Positions 1 through 13,000 are shown, numbered from the stretch's first letter. The stretch is 64,000 bases of DNA from Elephas maximus indicus (GCF_024166365.1 NC_064825.1:107088480-107152479); one strand, 5' to 3'. The notes: generated by a model not told the origin, from the sequence alone. Numbers and translations: made by a program.

Positions 1-790
1 GCAGATGACACAACCTTGCTTGTTGAAAGTGAAGAGGCCTTGAAGCACTTACTGATGGAGGTCAAAGACCACAGTCTTCAGTATAGATTACATCTCAACA
101 TAAAGAAAACAAAAATCCTCACAACTGGACCAATAAACAACATCACGATAAATGGAGAAAACATTGAAATTATTAAGGATTTAATTTTACTTGGATCCGC
201 AAATAACAGCCATGGAAAGAGCAGTCAAGAAATCAAAAGATGCATTGTGCTGGGCAAATTGGCTGCAAAGACCTTGTTAAAGTGTTGAAAAGCAAGGATG
301 TCACCTTGAGGATTAAGGTCTGTTTGACCCAAGCCATGGTGTTTTCAATTGCCTCATAAGCATGGGAAAGCTGGGCAATGAATAAGGGAGATCAAAGGAA
401 AATTGATGCCTTTGCATTGTGGTTTTGGAAAAAAACATATTGAATACATCATGGACTGCCAAAAGAATGAACAAATCTGTCTTGGAAGAAGTATAACCAG
501 AATGCTTTTCCAAAGCAAGGATGGAGACACTATGTCTCACATACTTACATACTTTGGACTTGTTATCAGGAGCATTCAGTCCCTGGAGAAGACATCATGC
601 TTGGTAAAGTACAGGGTCAATGGAAAAGAGCAAGACCTTCAATGTGATGGATTGACACAGTGGCTGCACCAATGGGCTCAGTATAATAACAATTGTAAGG
701 ATGGCTCAGGACAGGGCAGTTTTTTGTTCTGTGGTACACAGGGTTGTTATGAGTCAAACCAAGTCGAAGGCACAAAACAACAACAAGAAG
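1..790 (+). repeat. RTE/BovB-type LINE, 3' half, degraded
   Basis: The plus-strand reading frames resemble the C-terminal half of RTE reverse transcriptase. An ADD remnant of the catalytic box lies at the very start, followed by thumb-region motifs, and the copy ends in a CAACAA-rich tail typical of RTE elements. Frames are broken (16-288, then 403-840), so it is not coding. It is the unit A equivalent of the RTE at 31,191 and 60,526. Confidence 0.8.
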
Positions 791-811
791 AAAGTAGGGG
801 GTCAGCAAATA

Positions 812-966
812 AAATGAAGACCATCAACAAGATGGACTGACACAGTGGCTTCAAGGATGGGCTCAAGCATAACAACGATTGTGAGAATAGTATAGGCCCA
901 GGCAGTATTTCATTTTGTAAATTGGAACCAACTCCGTGGGCACCTCACCACAGCTAACAACAATAT
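812..966 (+). repeat. Second RTE 3'-end fragment (SINE-like)
   Basis: A second, shorter copy of the RTE 3' terminus directly follows the first tail, again ending in an AACAACAA-type tail. The same doublet recurs at 32,480-32,672 and 61,805-61,978, so it predates the segmental duplication. It could be an RTE-derived SINE rather than a truncated LINE. Confidence 0.6.
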
Positions 967-1474
967 TAACATGGAAATTCCTCAGACTAATAGAGGGCCC
1001 TCATGGTCAACCTACAGCTACCATCACACATGCTATGAAACATTGAATAAATTCTCAGGAAGATCAGGAATGCAATATGTAAATTTACCCTTCCCAAATC
1101 TATCAGACATTTTAGTGGATGTTCTAGAAAACAGGACAAGGCAATAAAAAATAAATAAATAGGAAACATTCAGATTGGAAAGGAAGACGTAAAATTCTTT
1201 TTATTGATTAAAAAAATAATAAATACATAAATAGGAAGCATTCAGATTGGAAAGGAAGAGGTAAAATTCTTTTTATTGATAGATGGCATGATTTTTTATG
1301 TATAAAATTTAATAGATTCTACAATAGATTTACAGTATTAAAAAGTTAACTTAGCATTTCTTTGCGAATTTTGTTTCAGGTTAGAGGTGAATTAAAAAAA
1401 AAAAAAAAGCCTGTCTGAATTTAAAGTGGATTTACCTTTGCTATATAGATTTGAGGATTTCATAGATATAACAC
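967..1474 (+). repeat. Old L1 fragment, ORF2 reverse-transcriptase region
   Basis: The degraded plus-strand text matches the part of L1 ORF2 just before and through the YADD-like box, with many stops. It is interrupted by the LTR that follows and resumes after it. Paralogous copies start at 32,673 and 61,985. Confidence 0.6.
1142..1281 (+). repeat. Short tandem duplication (about 70-72 bp x2)
   Basis: A segment containing GGAAAGGAAGA and TAAAATTCTTTTTATTGAT occurs twice with a 72 bp offset (1,161 versus 1,233). Units B and C have it once, so it arose in unit A after the larger duplication. Confidence 0.85.
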
Positions 1475-2035
1475 TGGTAATGGATTGAATTGTGTTCCCC
1501 CAAAATATGTTTCAACTTGGCTAGGCCGGGATTCCCAGTACAGGTTTCTTGTCCAATATTTTTTAATCTGATGTGATTATTCCATGTGTTTTAAATCTTA
1601 GCCTCTCTGATGTTAATGAGGCAGGATTAGTAGCAGCCCTGTTAATGAGAACGGACTCAATCTACAGGATTAGGATGTATTTGGAGTGAATCTCTTTGAG
1701 ATAGAAAACTGAAAGGAGCAGAAAGGAGTAGGATCTCATGCCACCAAGAAAGAATCACCAGTAATGGAGCACTTCCTTTGGACATGGGGTCCAAGAGCTG
1801 AGAAGTTCCTAGATCAGGAGAAAGTTGATGACAAGGACTTTCCCCCAGAGCCAACAGAGAAAGAAAACCTTCCCCTGGATCTGGCACCCTGAATTTGAAT
1901 TTCTAGATTTCTAAAGTGTGAGATGACTCAGAATCTACTCTACAGCAAAGTGTAAATAATGAGAGAATAAACTTCTGTTTCTTAAAGGAATCTACTTGTG
2001 ATATTTCTGGTACACCAGCACAGACATCTAAGACA
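1475..2035 (+). mobile_element. MLT1-like (MaLR-type) solo LTR
   Basis: A 561 bp element begins TGG and ends ACA. It contains the GTGTTCCCCCAAAATATG-type start and a terminal part with AATAAA followed by a GTGATATTTCTG-like block, as in MaLR LTRs. Flanks AACAC and AACGT look like a decayed 5 bp target duplication. It sits inside the L1 fragment and is present in all three units, so it is older than the duplication. The subfamily name is not certain. Confidence 0.7.
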
Positions 2036-3905
2036 AACGTGGAAAGCAAAATCCATAAAAAGTTTGACCACAGCAAATGTTAAAACTTCTGCTTCTCAAA
2101 AGACACTTGTATAAAAACAAGTTATATTTTGGAAGAAAACATTTTCCAGTAATATGTCTAATAAATGAGTAGTTTCCGTAATATGCACAAAGTTCACCAA
2201 ACTGAAAAAAAAGAAAAAAAGGAAAGAAACAGTCTACAAAAATGATCAAAAAAATAAACAATAATTTATCCAAAGAAAATACCCAGCTGGCAAATAAACA
2301 TATAAAAAAGCTCAACATCATTCTTAATTAATGAATTTAAGTGAAAAAATTAATGACAGATCTCTTTACAGGTATTAGAATATCAGGTAGTTGGAGAAAC
2401 AAGAACATTCATAAACTGCTAGCGGAAAATGAAAATGGTATAAATACTTGAAAAAAATAATTTGTTTTAAAGATTAGGTCTCAGAAGGCTAACCACAGAT
2501 TTTCCATGAAATTTAGCCATTCTATTCATATATATCTAAGCAGAGACATGACAGTATTTTTTCCTTATAAAGACGTGTACAAATATCGATAGCAAATTAT
2601 TTGTAATAACAAAAACTAGAATCGACCCAACAGTTCATCTACTTGTGAATGAATAAATTGTGGTCTATCCAAGAAAATGAATACCACTCAACAATAAAAT
2701 CTACTGAATTACCATTACATGCAAATACATTGATGAAAAGTACAAATCAATAAATTGGACTTTGTCAAAATTAAAACTACTCACACTTAGATGTTTATCC
2801 CTGAGAAATGAAAGCTAGGGTCATACAAGAACACTTACACAAATTAGTAGACAAGTAGTAACTTTGTTGAAGTGTAAGACAGTATACAATACTGGGGATG
2901 TTCTTGCCACTTGACCTGGGCAAAGTCACAGAAGCTCCACAGACATCCATAAGCCCTGAGAGACTGAACTAATATGCCGAGGGCAGGAAACCATTATCTC
3001 AGGGCACATCTAGCTCAATTGGCATAACAGTCTATAAAAAGAATGCTGTACATTCAACTGTGGTGAGTAGAGACCAGGGTCTTAGAAGCATGCGTGGTCA
3101 TCTAAGATACATTTACTGAACCCATCCTGACTGGAGCAAAAGGAGAATGAAGAAGACCAAAGACACAAGGAAAAGATTAGTCCAAAGGACTAATGGACCA
3201 CAATTACTACAAATCCCACCAGACTGAGCTGAGAAATACTAGAAAGTGCCCAGTTCACACCACCAACTGCTCTGACAGGAATCACAGTAGGGGGTCTCAG
3301 AGAGAGTGGGAGAAAAATGTAGAACAAAATTCAAATTCACACACACAAAAATACCAGGCTTGGTGGTCTGACAGAGACTGGACAAACCCCCTGAGTATGG
3401 CCCCTAGACACCCTTTTAACTTAGCACTGAAGTCAATACGGAGTTTTGTCCTTTAGCCAAAGATTCAACAGGTCTCCAAGGCCAGAATTGCCCACTTGAG
3501 GGACATAATTCATAGCTCAATCATGTATTCGAGACTAATAGGCACAATAGCCCAAAAACAAAGACAAGAAGGCAGGAAGAGATGGGAAAACTGGACGAAC
3601 TGAAACAGAGAACCTAGGGTGAAGAAAGGAAAAGTGCTGACACTTCACAGTATTGTCTGTCATCCAAAGTCACAGAACAATTTGAGTACTAACCATTTAA
3701 TGAGAAAGAAATTTGCTCTGTAATCTTTCACCTGAATCACAATTAAACAAAGAAAGAAAAAAAATGTGCATGGGTAAATTGTTCAGCAAATTGTAAAAAA
3801 TCCACACATGAGATAATACTCAGCAATAAAAGAAACAAATTATTGATGCACACAACAACCAGGAGAAACCTCCACAGAGTCATGTGAAGTGAAAGAAGTC
3901 CATCT
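2036..3905 (+). repeat. Old L1 fragment, ORF2 3' end and 3' UTR
   Basis: This continues the L1 split by the preceding LTR. It has ORF2 C-terminal features, then a 3' UTR that resembles the better preserved one at about 49,980-50,695. Around 3,770 a second scrap of L1 3' sequence follows. Everything is frame-broken and non-coding. Confidence 0.6.
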
Positions 3906-3909
3906 CAAA

Positions 3910-4190
3910 AGGTTGTTGTTCTCTGCCATTGAGTTGACTACAACTTGTGCTGACCTTATGGAAAACAGAACAAAACATTGCCTGGCCCTTTGCTATCTTC
4001 ACAATCCTTGGTATGTTTGAGTCCATTGTTGTAGCCACTGTGTTAATCCATCTTATGGAGGGCTTCCCTCATCCCAGTTGGTCCTCTGTTTCACCAAATA
4101 TGATGTCTGATTCCAGAGACTGCTCTTTCTTGATGACATGCACAAAGCAAGAATGTCAGACAATGTTCTGCTGGAGACAACAAAATATCT
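3910..4190 (-). repeat. RTE 3'-end fragment, antisense
   Basis: It starts with a GTTGTTGTT-type tail complement and reads as the reverse complement of the RTE 3' end, including the spacer found in the plus-strand RTE copies. The paralog in unit B is 35,560-35,815. Confidence 0.65.
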
Positions 4191-4211
4191 ATCAGTAAAG
4201 AATTTTTATTT

Positions 4212-4395
4212 TATTAGGTGCCTTCAAGCTGATTGAGACTTATAGTGACTTATAAGACAGTGTTGAAATGCCCCAAAAGTTGCCTAGGCTGTAACCTTTA
4301 TGGGTGTAGATGGTCAGGTCTTTTTTTCCCATAATGACTTATGGGATTAAACTGCCAAACTTTGCTTTAGTAGTGGGTGCTTAATCATTGGAGAA

Positions 4396-4398
<3 letters not shown>
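4212..4398 (-). repeat. AfroSINE, antisense
   Basis: It carries the reverse complement of the AfroSINE body: a GAGTCG-like start, a block equivalent to CATAGCGACCC, and an end complementary to the tRNA-like head. It is heavily diverged. The paralog is 35,846-36,025. Confidence 0.7.
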
Positions 4399-4435
<37 letters not shown>

Positions 4436-4440
4436 TTTTG
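4399..4440. repeat. (TA)n microsatellite with CA end
   Basis: A poly-A run leads into about a dozen TA dinucleotides and short CA units. Unit B has a shorter version with more CA at 36,033. Confidence 0.9.
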
Positions 4441-4606
4441 TGATATTTGTCATATACATATCATGAATGTATATATAGCAAAAAAAAGCATAAATGGATA
4501 CATTATGAATACTTAAAATGGCAAAATGCCCCAATAAGATATACCATGATAGATGTATATTCATAATAAAACATTACACATAAAATATCACTTTACAAGG
4601 TGTGAA

Positions 4607-5098
4607 AGTTAAGGTTGTGTGTCAACTTCGCTGGGCCATGATTCTTAGTGGCATGACAGTCCTATGATGTTATGATCATCTGCATATGGGATCTACTGGG
4701 AATAGCCAATCTGTTGATGTGTGTGGTCTGCATGGAATATAAGTAGATATTCTATCAAGGTTCGTTGGCTTTTTGTCACTTTGAATCCTGCAGCAGGCTC
4801 CTGTTCCTCTGACCTCTGGTTCATGGGAATTGAATGAGCAGTTTGCCTGCAGTCTTGCCTGTCGGTCTTGGGACTCTTCAGTCTTCAGCTGCTGAGCAAG
4901 ACCCCTGCTGTCTGACCTGCAGACATTGGGTTAGCCTGCCCCTGTAGCTGGGTTAATCAGGAGAAGCCTCTATCATGACCCATCGACTTGTGACTCCCAG
5001 CCTCTACAGCCATTCCCTTGATATAATTCTCTCTATATGAGCCTTTTTAAGCTTACTGGTTTTGCTGCTTTAGAGAACTCAGCCCAAGATGCAAGGGC
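4607..5098 (+). repeat. LTR-like element, unclassified
   Basis: The element opens with a GTGTGTCAACTT-type start and ends in GAGAACTCAGCCCAAG, a layout like mammalian MaLR/ERVL LTRs. It recurs at 36,212-36,772 in unit B at the same relative place. No clear target duplication was seen, and a DNA transposon is not excluded. Confidence 0.45.
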
Positions 5099-6195
5099 AT
5101 ATTGATACGGTAGAGTATATGTGAAGCACAGCCAGATATGTATGAAGGTGAGAAAGATGTTTTTGGATAAAAATTGGACAGAATGGAAAAACAGAAAATA
5201 TTGAAATGTAATAAAGGAAAATAAAACAAACAAGTAAAATCCTAAGCAGTCTGATGATCACAACTGACCATGAAATGAGAAGCAAGGGTAACGTTTCTGT
5301 TTCTGAGGTCAAAAACAAAACCAAGCAACAAACAAAAAAAAACATGAACAATAACAGTAACAGCAACAATTACAACAGCAAACTGGGACGTGATACCTCA
5401 CACACGCAGAATGCATTACTTTTGTTCCAAAAGTCTTTTAAATAATGCAATAAGAAAGGTTTTAAGCCAACCTTCATTCTGTCACCCATTTGAGGAGGCC
5501 CCTATAGAAACAGGGACTATTGATAGTTCTGTTTTATAGATATAGTATTTTAATCCAGAGCCCTGTGTGGTAAAAATGGTAAGTGAGTAAAGAGTAAAAG
5601 GCAAGACTGTGAAATAGATAAATACAGGCATGTATACACACTATATGATTGCAAACTTGCTTACTGATGAATAAAAATTGTCCTGGGCAATTAACAAACA
5701 ACCCCTAGATATTTTAAGCTTTTAAATGGTTCAGGAATAATCAACAAATTGCTTGTCATCTCCTCAGGGAGCATTTCCATGGGTGAAAAAATTCCATAAA
5801 TTCGTCTCACTCTGCCATATTAATCACATGGGGGAGTCAAGACAGAGACTCCGTTACAGGTAAAATGATAGACTATTTCTATATTTTTGTAATATCCAGA
5901 ATGTTTCGGTGACACTTGCAAGGTCCCACTGCTATTCACTGGCAAATTCATTGCAAAATATTAGGATTTCTGAGTCAGTGCTGTGTGCATTCTACTTCTC
6001 AAGTGCCTGAGACTAGAATTTCTCTACGTTTTTCTGTCATGCTTCTTTTTTTTTTTCCAAATATTCACACTTTGATTCAGAGACTAAATGCTCATAAGCA
6101 TCTATGAAACATTATCATTAAATGCCTAAATACTATTTTATATTATAGAAATAATTATATGAATAAACAAGAAACAAAGGGGAAAAAAAAAAGGG
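5099..6195. other. Unassigned AT-rich spacer
   Basis: No gene or named repeat recognised. It is collinear with about 36,773-37,900 in unit B, so it is part of the ancestral block. Short ORFs here have no family resemblance. Confidence 0.6.
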
Positions 6196-6385
6196 TCCTG
6201 GAGCCAATCTTGCCTCATAATTACCCCCCATGTATCAGAGAATAGTGCTCCATAGGTTTTTCAACAGTTGCGACATTTCAGACGTAGGTCTTCCTTTCTT
6301 CCAAGGCATCTCTGAGTGGACTTGATCCCCAGACTTTCAGTTTATAGGTGAGTGCTTAAGTGTTTGCTCAACTCAGATGGCCTAA
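6196..6385 (-). repeat. AfroSINE-related fragment, antisense
   Basis: It shows the order expected of a reversed AfroSINE (a diverged CTCATAA block, CCATAGG, then GTGCTTAA near the end). The paralog is 37,905-38,095. Confidence 0.5.
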
Positions 6386-7075
6386 CTATGTGAACAATAG
6401 AGCTCAAATATGCAAGTAAAGGAAGCATATGCAGTATTAAAAATTACTGTAGCAGAATGATGAAGCTGCAAGTATTCAGTCTCCGATGTTGATGTCCTTC
6501 AAAATTCTTGGTTATATTGTGGCTCTAGGCTCTTCTTGTGTCCCTCTCAAATGTAATTTAATATTTAAAATATATTCAAACAACTGTGCAAATGTGCATT
6601 TTTGCTAATCTCTTGATGAGAAAACAAATACATTTCCATCTCACACTTTTTGTTGAGATGTGAAAAGCAATTTTTGGAGTTTAGGAAACTTCTAAGTAGC
6701 TAGTTTCATGATGATAGTGTACTATATACCATATTCTTCAATTTCCAGTGGAATCTACCAGAAAGAAGATATAATTTTCTCAAAGAATATAGTTTTATAT
6801 AATAAGAATTAAATGCTCAACAAAGATAGTAAACTATGGAAAATAACTTCGTGCTCTGCTTGGAACTCCAGAGCTGTTGAGAAGAAGTCCTCTTACCTTC
6901 CCTTACCTTATAGGAAAAGCAGTACTTACCAATATAAGAACTTTTTTACTTCAGCCTTTCATCATTGTAACTGAAGAAGATTTATGTTGGTTTTATTGGA
7001 TTCATTGCAGAGAGGTGATTTCCTAATTGTAATATCTACTGATGCTCAATTCAGTTCTTCTTTAAAACAAAAAAA
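6386..7075. other. Unassigned spacer
   Basis: AT-rich, with no recognisable gene. It is collinear with 38,096-38,785. Confidence 0.55.
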
Positions 7076-7690
7076 AAGAAAGAAAACATTTTATTGTGTT
7101 TTAGGTGAAAGTTTACATAGCACATGAATTTTCCAATCAAAGATTCTTATACAATGTGTGCCAGCACCCTCCTAATCTCCTCCCTGGCTTCCCTGTTTGC
7201 ATTTGTCAGGCTTCCCTGTACCTCCCCGCCTTCTTGCCCTTTTGGTCTCCTATACTTGATTGTCCTAAGTGGCACCTCCTTCACAGATGTTGTCTTTTTA
7301 TTTAACAGCCCTGTCTGTTATGAGCTGAAAGCAGGCCTCCAGGAGTGCCTACAGTTTCATGTCAGAATCTGTCTTAAGGGAATAGTCTCAAGGGCTTCTC
7401 CAGCCTCTTTCAAACCAGTATATCTGGTCTTTTGTTGTTGTTGTTGTTCAAATTGAATTTTATTCTACATTTTTTTACCCATCCTGCCCCAAACCTTCTG
7501 TTGTAATCCTGGTCAGAGTGGTCAGTAGTGGCAGCCAGGTACCATCTAGTTTTCTACTGTAAGGTTACAGGAGGTTGGGATTCAAGTGGCCCATTAGTTC
7601 TTTGGACTAATTGCTTCCTCATGTCCTCAGTTTTCTTCATTCTGCTTTGTCTAGTCCGGAAAAGACCAATAGTTGCTTTCTGACATAGGC
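7076..7690 (-). repeat. L1 3' UTR fragment, antisense
   Basis: It begins at an A/T-rich start followed by TTTAGGTGAAAGTTTACATA, the complement of an L1 3' end, and continues with pyrimidine-rich text like that of the young L1 3' UTR at 9,000-10,058. It contains a GTT trinucleotide run near 7,435. The paralog is 38,790-39,370. Confidence 0.6.
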
Positions 7691-8190
7691 ATTTTGTCAG
7701 AGTAGGTCACAACTTTTTCAGCAATATTTTATATGAGATAGTATATTTCCCATTTTATTATTTAATATGATACTGTTGGATTTTTCTATTTGCTTGATTA
7801 TTCCTGGCTCAGAGGCTGCTGGTACTATTTTCATGTAAGTAGCATCATTTCAAACCATTCATTCTTTTACCTTAAACTGCCATTCTCATCCTTTTCTGGA
7901 TTTTTTTTTTTTAATCTGTGGTTTATTAGGGATATGTATAAATGCTTATGTCTATATGCATTATGTACTACGTAATAGTTTAGACTAGAGGATTTCATTA
8001 ACCAGATGGAATTTTTTAATGAAAGTTCCTTTTAAAATCAATGGCAGTGACCTCAATTTCTCTCAACTTCCTCCCAGTATTGTAAATTATTTCGTGAGAA
8101 AATATATTTAGTTTGTTAGAAATGACTTTTTACATGTTAGTTATAATGAAAGGACTCCTAGGTTAGGACATATTTTAAGTAAATTTATAT
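7691..8190. other. Unassigned spacer
   Basis: No gene or clear repeat recognised. Collinear with about 39,371-39,895. Confidence 0.5.
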
Positions 8191-8194
8191 TAAA

Positions 8195-8348
8195 ACACAC
8201 TCACTAGCTTTAAGGTGATCCGGACTCATCAGTGACCCCAAAGGGTTTCCAAAACTGTAAATCTCTATGGAAGCAGACTGCCACATGTTTCTACTGCAGA
8301 GCGGCTGGTGGTTTCCAACTGCTGAACTTTAGGATAGCAGTCGATTAA
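8195..8348 (-). repeat. AfroSINE, antisense
   Basis: It contains the reversed AfroSINE core with a CTGGTGGTTTCCAACTGCTG block (complement of the tRNA-like B-box region) and a CAGCAG/AGCAGTC end. The paralog is 39,900-40,045. Confidence 0.7.
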
Positions 8349-8634
8349 CATATATTAAAATGTTTAAGTAAGGTAGAAGATACATGACCCAGAAGACTGG
8401 CACACTGATGGTCCAGTTAGTCCGGGAGTTGAAGATGGAGGAAGGAAAGGCTGGGGTCAGTTACATGGATAACACAGCCCTCAACCTACTCATCTTCATT
8501 GCCTGCCATAGAAGCTAGGTCACACTAGAAGGATTTACATATGCATATGTAAAGAAAACTCCTTTCAAATAACTTACTGTCATCATTGTAAAAACAGCAA
8601 GAACATTACATATTTCATATTTGAGAGTTATGTC

Positions 8635-8790
8635 TTGATACTTTAAACACATTGAAACATGTAATCCTCATTTAGTTTTCAACAACCCTGAAAGGAAATG
8701 GTCATTTTACAAGTGTGGATAAAGAGATTAAGGTATCTTACTCTATAAGTCAAACGAGGAGGTATAACAGAGACTGTATCTGCATGTGTC
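8635..8790 (+). repeat. MIR SINE fragment
   Basis: It has the MIR core order: AATCCTCA, CAACAACCCTGAAAGGA, then CATTTTACA and a GATAAAGAGATTAAGG block. It lies ~9 kb before the first OR here, because of the L1, and 1.2 kb before it in unit B (40,330-40,470). Confidence 0.65.
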
Positions 8791-8982
8791 TGCCACCTTG
8801 CATATTCCCCTGTATAAAGATGAATAATCCCCACCAGGATCTATTAGATTTTCCCTGGCAAGACATGTGTTTGATTCTTGTCAAGTATGTTGTTTCAGTC
8901 CGCACCATCTGTGGCACAAAGGCTTTTATTGGACTATGTTTTGAAATGAGGCATATTAAATGTTTGCACACATTCTGGGAAT

Positions 8983-8994
8983 TTGCAGTTTAAA
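8983..8994. repeat. Target-site duplication of the full-length L1 (left copy)
   Basis: TTGCAGTTTAAA at 8,983-8,994 is repeated exactly at 16,696-16,707 on the other side of the L1. Unit B has one diverged copy of this site at about 40,659-40,672. Confidence 0.9.
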
Positions 8995-8999
8995 TTTTT

Positions 9000-10058
9000 T
9001 TTTTTAAACTTTTACTGGGCTTCAAGTAAACGTTTACAAATCAAGTCAGACTGTCACATATGAGTTTATATACACCTTACTCCATACTCCCACTTGCTCT
9101 CCCCCTAATGAGTCAGCCATTCCAGTCTCTCCTTTCGTGACAATTTTGCCAGCTTCCAACTCTCTCTATCCTCCCATCCCTCATCCAGACAGGAGATGCC
9201 AACACAGTCTCAAGTGTCCACCTGATATAATTAGCTCACTCTTCATCAGCATCTCTCTCCAACCCACTGTCCAGTCCCTTCCACGTCTGATGAGTTGTCT
9301 TTGGGAATGGTTCCTGTCCTGGGCCAACAGAAGGGCTGGGGGCCATGACCGCCGGGATTCCTCTAGTCTCAGTCAGACCATTAAGTCTGGTCTTTTTATG
9401 AGAATTTGGGGTCTGCATCCCACTGATCTCCTGCTCCCTCAGGGGTTCTCTGTTGTGCTTCCTGTCAGGGCGGTCATCGGTTGTGGCCGGGCACCAACTA
9501 GTTCTTCTGGTCTCAGGATGATGTAAGTTTCTGGTTCATGTGGCCCTTTCTGTCTCTTGGGCTCGTAGTTATCGTGTGACCTTGGTGTTCTTCATTCTCC
9601 TTTGATCCAGGTGGGTTGAGACCAAATGATGCTTCATAGATGGCCGCTTGTTAGCATTTAAGACCCCAGATGCCACATTTCAAAGTGGGAAGCAGAATGT
9701 ATTCATAATAGAATTATTTTGCCAATTGACTTAGAAGTCCCCTTAAGCCGTAGTCCCCACTGACCTTTGAAGCATTCAGTTTATCCCTGAAAGTTCTTTG
9801 CTTTTGGTCCAGTCCAGTTGAGCTGACCTTCCATGTATAGAGTTTTGTCCTTCCCTTCACCTAAAGCAGATCTTATCTACTAATTAATCAGTAAAAAAAC
9901 CCTCTCCCACCCTCCCTCCCTCCCCCCCTCGTAACCACAAAAGTATGCGTTCTTCTCAGTTTATACTATTTCTCAAGCTCTTATAACAGTGGTCTTATAC
10001 AATATTTGTCCTTTTGCCTCTGACTCATTTCGCTCAGCATAATGCCTTCCAGGTTCCT
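9000..10058 (-). other. L1 3' UTR
   Basis: About 1.06 kb lies between the ORF2 stop and the poly-A. It contains pyrimidine-rich tracts near 9,900-9,930 and a block that recurs, diverged, in other L1 copies of the window. The plus-strand ORF across 9,137-9,526 is a chance frame. Confidence 0.8.
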
Positions 10059-13000
10059 TCATGTTATGAAATGTTTCACCAATTCTTCACTGTTCTTTAT
10101 CAATGCGTAGTATTCCATTGTGTGAATATACCACAATTTATTTATCCATTCATCCGTTGATGGACACCTTGGTTGCTTCCAGCTTTTTGCTATTGTAAAC
10201 AGAGCTGCAATAAACAAGGGTGTACATATATCTGTTTGTGTGAAGGCTCTTATTTCTCTAGGATATATTCTGAGGAGTGGGATTTCTGGGTAGTATGGTA
10301 GTTCTATTTCTAACTGTTTAAGATAACGCCAGGTAGATTTCCAAAGTGGTTGTACCATTTGACATTCCCACCAGCAGTGTATAAGAGTTCCAATCTCTCC
10401 GCAGCCTCGCCAACGTTTATTATTTTGTGTTTTTTGGATTAATGCCAGCCTTGTTGGAGTGAGATGGAATCTCATCGTAGTTTTAATTTGCAGTTCTCTA
10501 AAGGCTAATGATCAAGAGCATTTTCTCATGTATCTGTTAGCTGCCTGAATATGTTCGTTAGTGAAGTGAGTGTTCATATCCTTTGCCCACTTCTTGATTG
10601 GGTTGTTTGTCTTTTTGTGGTTGAGTTTTGACATAATCATGTAGATTTTAGAGATCAGGCGCTGGTCGGAGATGTCAGAGCTGAAAATTCTTTCCCAATC
10701 TGTAGGTGGTCTTTTTACTCTTTTGGAGAAGTCTCTAGATGAGCATAGATGTTTGATTTTTAGGAGCTCCCAGTTATCTGGTTTCTCTTCATCATTTTTG
10801 GTAATGTTTTGTATTCTGTTTATGCCTTGTATTAGGGCTCCTAAGGTTGTCCATATTTTTTCTTCCATGATCTTTATCGTTTTAGTCTTTATGGTTAGGT
10901 CTTTGATCCACTTGGAGTTAGTTTTTGTGCATGGTGTGAGGTATGGGTCCTGTTTCATTTTTTTGCAAATGGATATCCAGTTATGCCAGCACCATTTGTT
11001 AAAAAGACTATCTTTTCCCCAATTAACTGACACTGGGGCTTTGTCAAATATTAGCTGCTCATATGTGGATGGATTTATATCTGGGTTCTCAATTCTGTTC
11101 CATTGGTCTATGTGCCTGTTGTTGTACCAATACCAGGCTGTTTTGACTACTGTGGCTGTATAGTAGGTTCTGAAGTCAGGTAAGGTGAGGCCTCCCACTG
11201 TCTTCTTCGTTTTCAGTAGTGCTTTGCTTATCCGGCGCTTCTTTCCCTTCCATATGAAATTGGTGATTTGTTTCTCTATCCCCTTAAAATATGACACTGG
11301 AATTTGGATCAGAAGTGCGTTAAATGTATAGATGGCTTTTGGTAGAATAGACATTTTTACTATGTTAAGTCTTCCTATCCATGAGCAGGGTATGTTTTTC
11401 CACTTAAGTATGTCCTTTTGAATTTCTTGTAGTAGAGCTTTGTAGTTTTCTTTGTATAGGTCTTTTACATCCTTGGTAAGATTTATTCCTAAGTATCTTA
11501 TCTTCTTGGGGGCTACTGTGAATGGTATTGATTTGGTGATTTCCTCTTCGGTGTTCTTTTTGTTGATGTAGAGGAATACAGGTGATTTTTGTATGTTTAT
11601 CTTATAATCTGAGACTCTGCCAAACTCTTCTAGTAGTTTCAGTAGTTTTCTGGAGGATTCCTTAGGGTTTTCTGTGTATAAGATCATGTCATCTGCTAAT
11701 AGAGATAATATTACTTCCTCCTTGCCAATGAGGATGCCCTTTATTTCTTTGTCTAGCCTAATTGCTCTGGCTAGGACTTCTAGCACAATGTTGAATAAGA
11801 GCGGTGATAAAGGGCATCCTTGTCTGATTCCTGTTCTTAAGGGAAATGCTTTCACGCTCTCTCGATTTAGAGTGATGTTGAGGAATTTTCCTTCAATTCC
11901 TATTTTGGTGACAGTTTTTATCATAAATGGGTGTTGGACTTTGTCAAATGCCTTTTCTGCATCAATTGATAAGATCATGTGGTTTTTGTCTTTTGTTTTA
12001 TTTATATGGTGGATTACATTAATGCTTTTTCTAATATTAAACCAGCCTTGCATGCCTGGTATAAATCCCACTTGGTCATGGTGGATTATTTTTCTGATAT
12101 GTTGTTGAATTCTATTGGCTAGAATTTTGTTGAGGATTTTTGCATCTATGTTCATGAGGGATATAAGTCTGTAATTTTCTTTTTTTGCGATGTCTTCACC
12201 TGGTTTTGGTATCAGGGAAATGGTGGCTTCGTAGAATGAGTTAGGTAGTATTCGGTCATTTTCTATGCTTTGAAATACTTTCAGTAGTAGTGGTGTTAAC
12301 TCTTCTCTGAAAGTTTGGTAGAACTCTGCAGTAAAGCCATCCGGGCCAGGGCTTTTTTTTTGGGGGGTTTTTTTGATTACCGTTTCAATCTCTTTTTTTG
12401 TTCTGGGTCTATTTATTTGTTCTACTTCTGATTGTGTTAGTTTAGGTAGGTAGTGTTTTTCTAGGAATTCATCCAGTTCTTCTAGGTTTTCAAATTTGTT
12501 AGAGTATAATTTTTTGTAATAATCTGATATGATTCTTTTAATTTCAGTTTGGTCTGTTGTGATGTGGCCCATCTCGTTTCTTATTCAGGTTATTTGTTTC
12601 CTTTCCTGTATTTCTTTAGTGAGTCTGCACAATGGTTTATCAATTTTGTTATTTTTTTTCAAAGAACCAGCTTTTGGCTTTGTTAATTCTTTCAATTGTT
12701 TTTCTGTTCTCTAATTCATTTAGTTCAGCTCCAATTTTTATTATTTGTTTTCTTCTGGTGCCTGATGGATTCTTTTGTTGCTCACTTTCTATTTGTTCAA
12801 GTTGTAGGGACAGTTCTCTGATTTTGGTTCTTTCTTCTTTTTGTATGTGTGCATTTATCGATATAAATTGGCCTCTGAGCACTGCTTTTGCTGTGTCCCA
12901 GAGGTTTTGATAGGAAGTATTTTCATTCTCGTTGCATTCTATGAATTTCCTTATTCCCTCCTTAATGTCTTTTATAACCCAGTCTTTTTTCAGGAGGGTA

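Noticed and set aside
403-840. 145 aa plus-strand ORF
   Set aside because: A frame through the decayed RTE 3' end that includes the untranslated tail; no OR or other domain.
10512-12572. 686 aa minus-strand ORF as a host gene
   Set aside because: It is the reverse-transcriptase part of L1 ORF2 within a complete L1 with target duplications.
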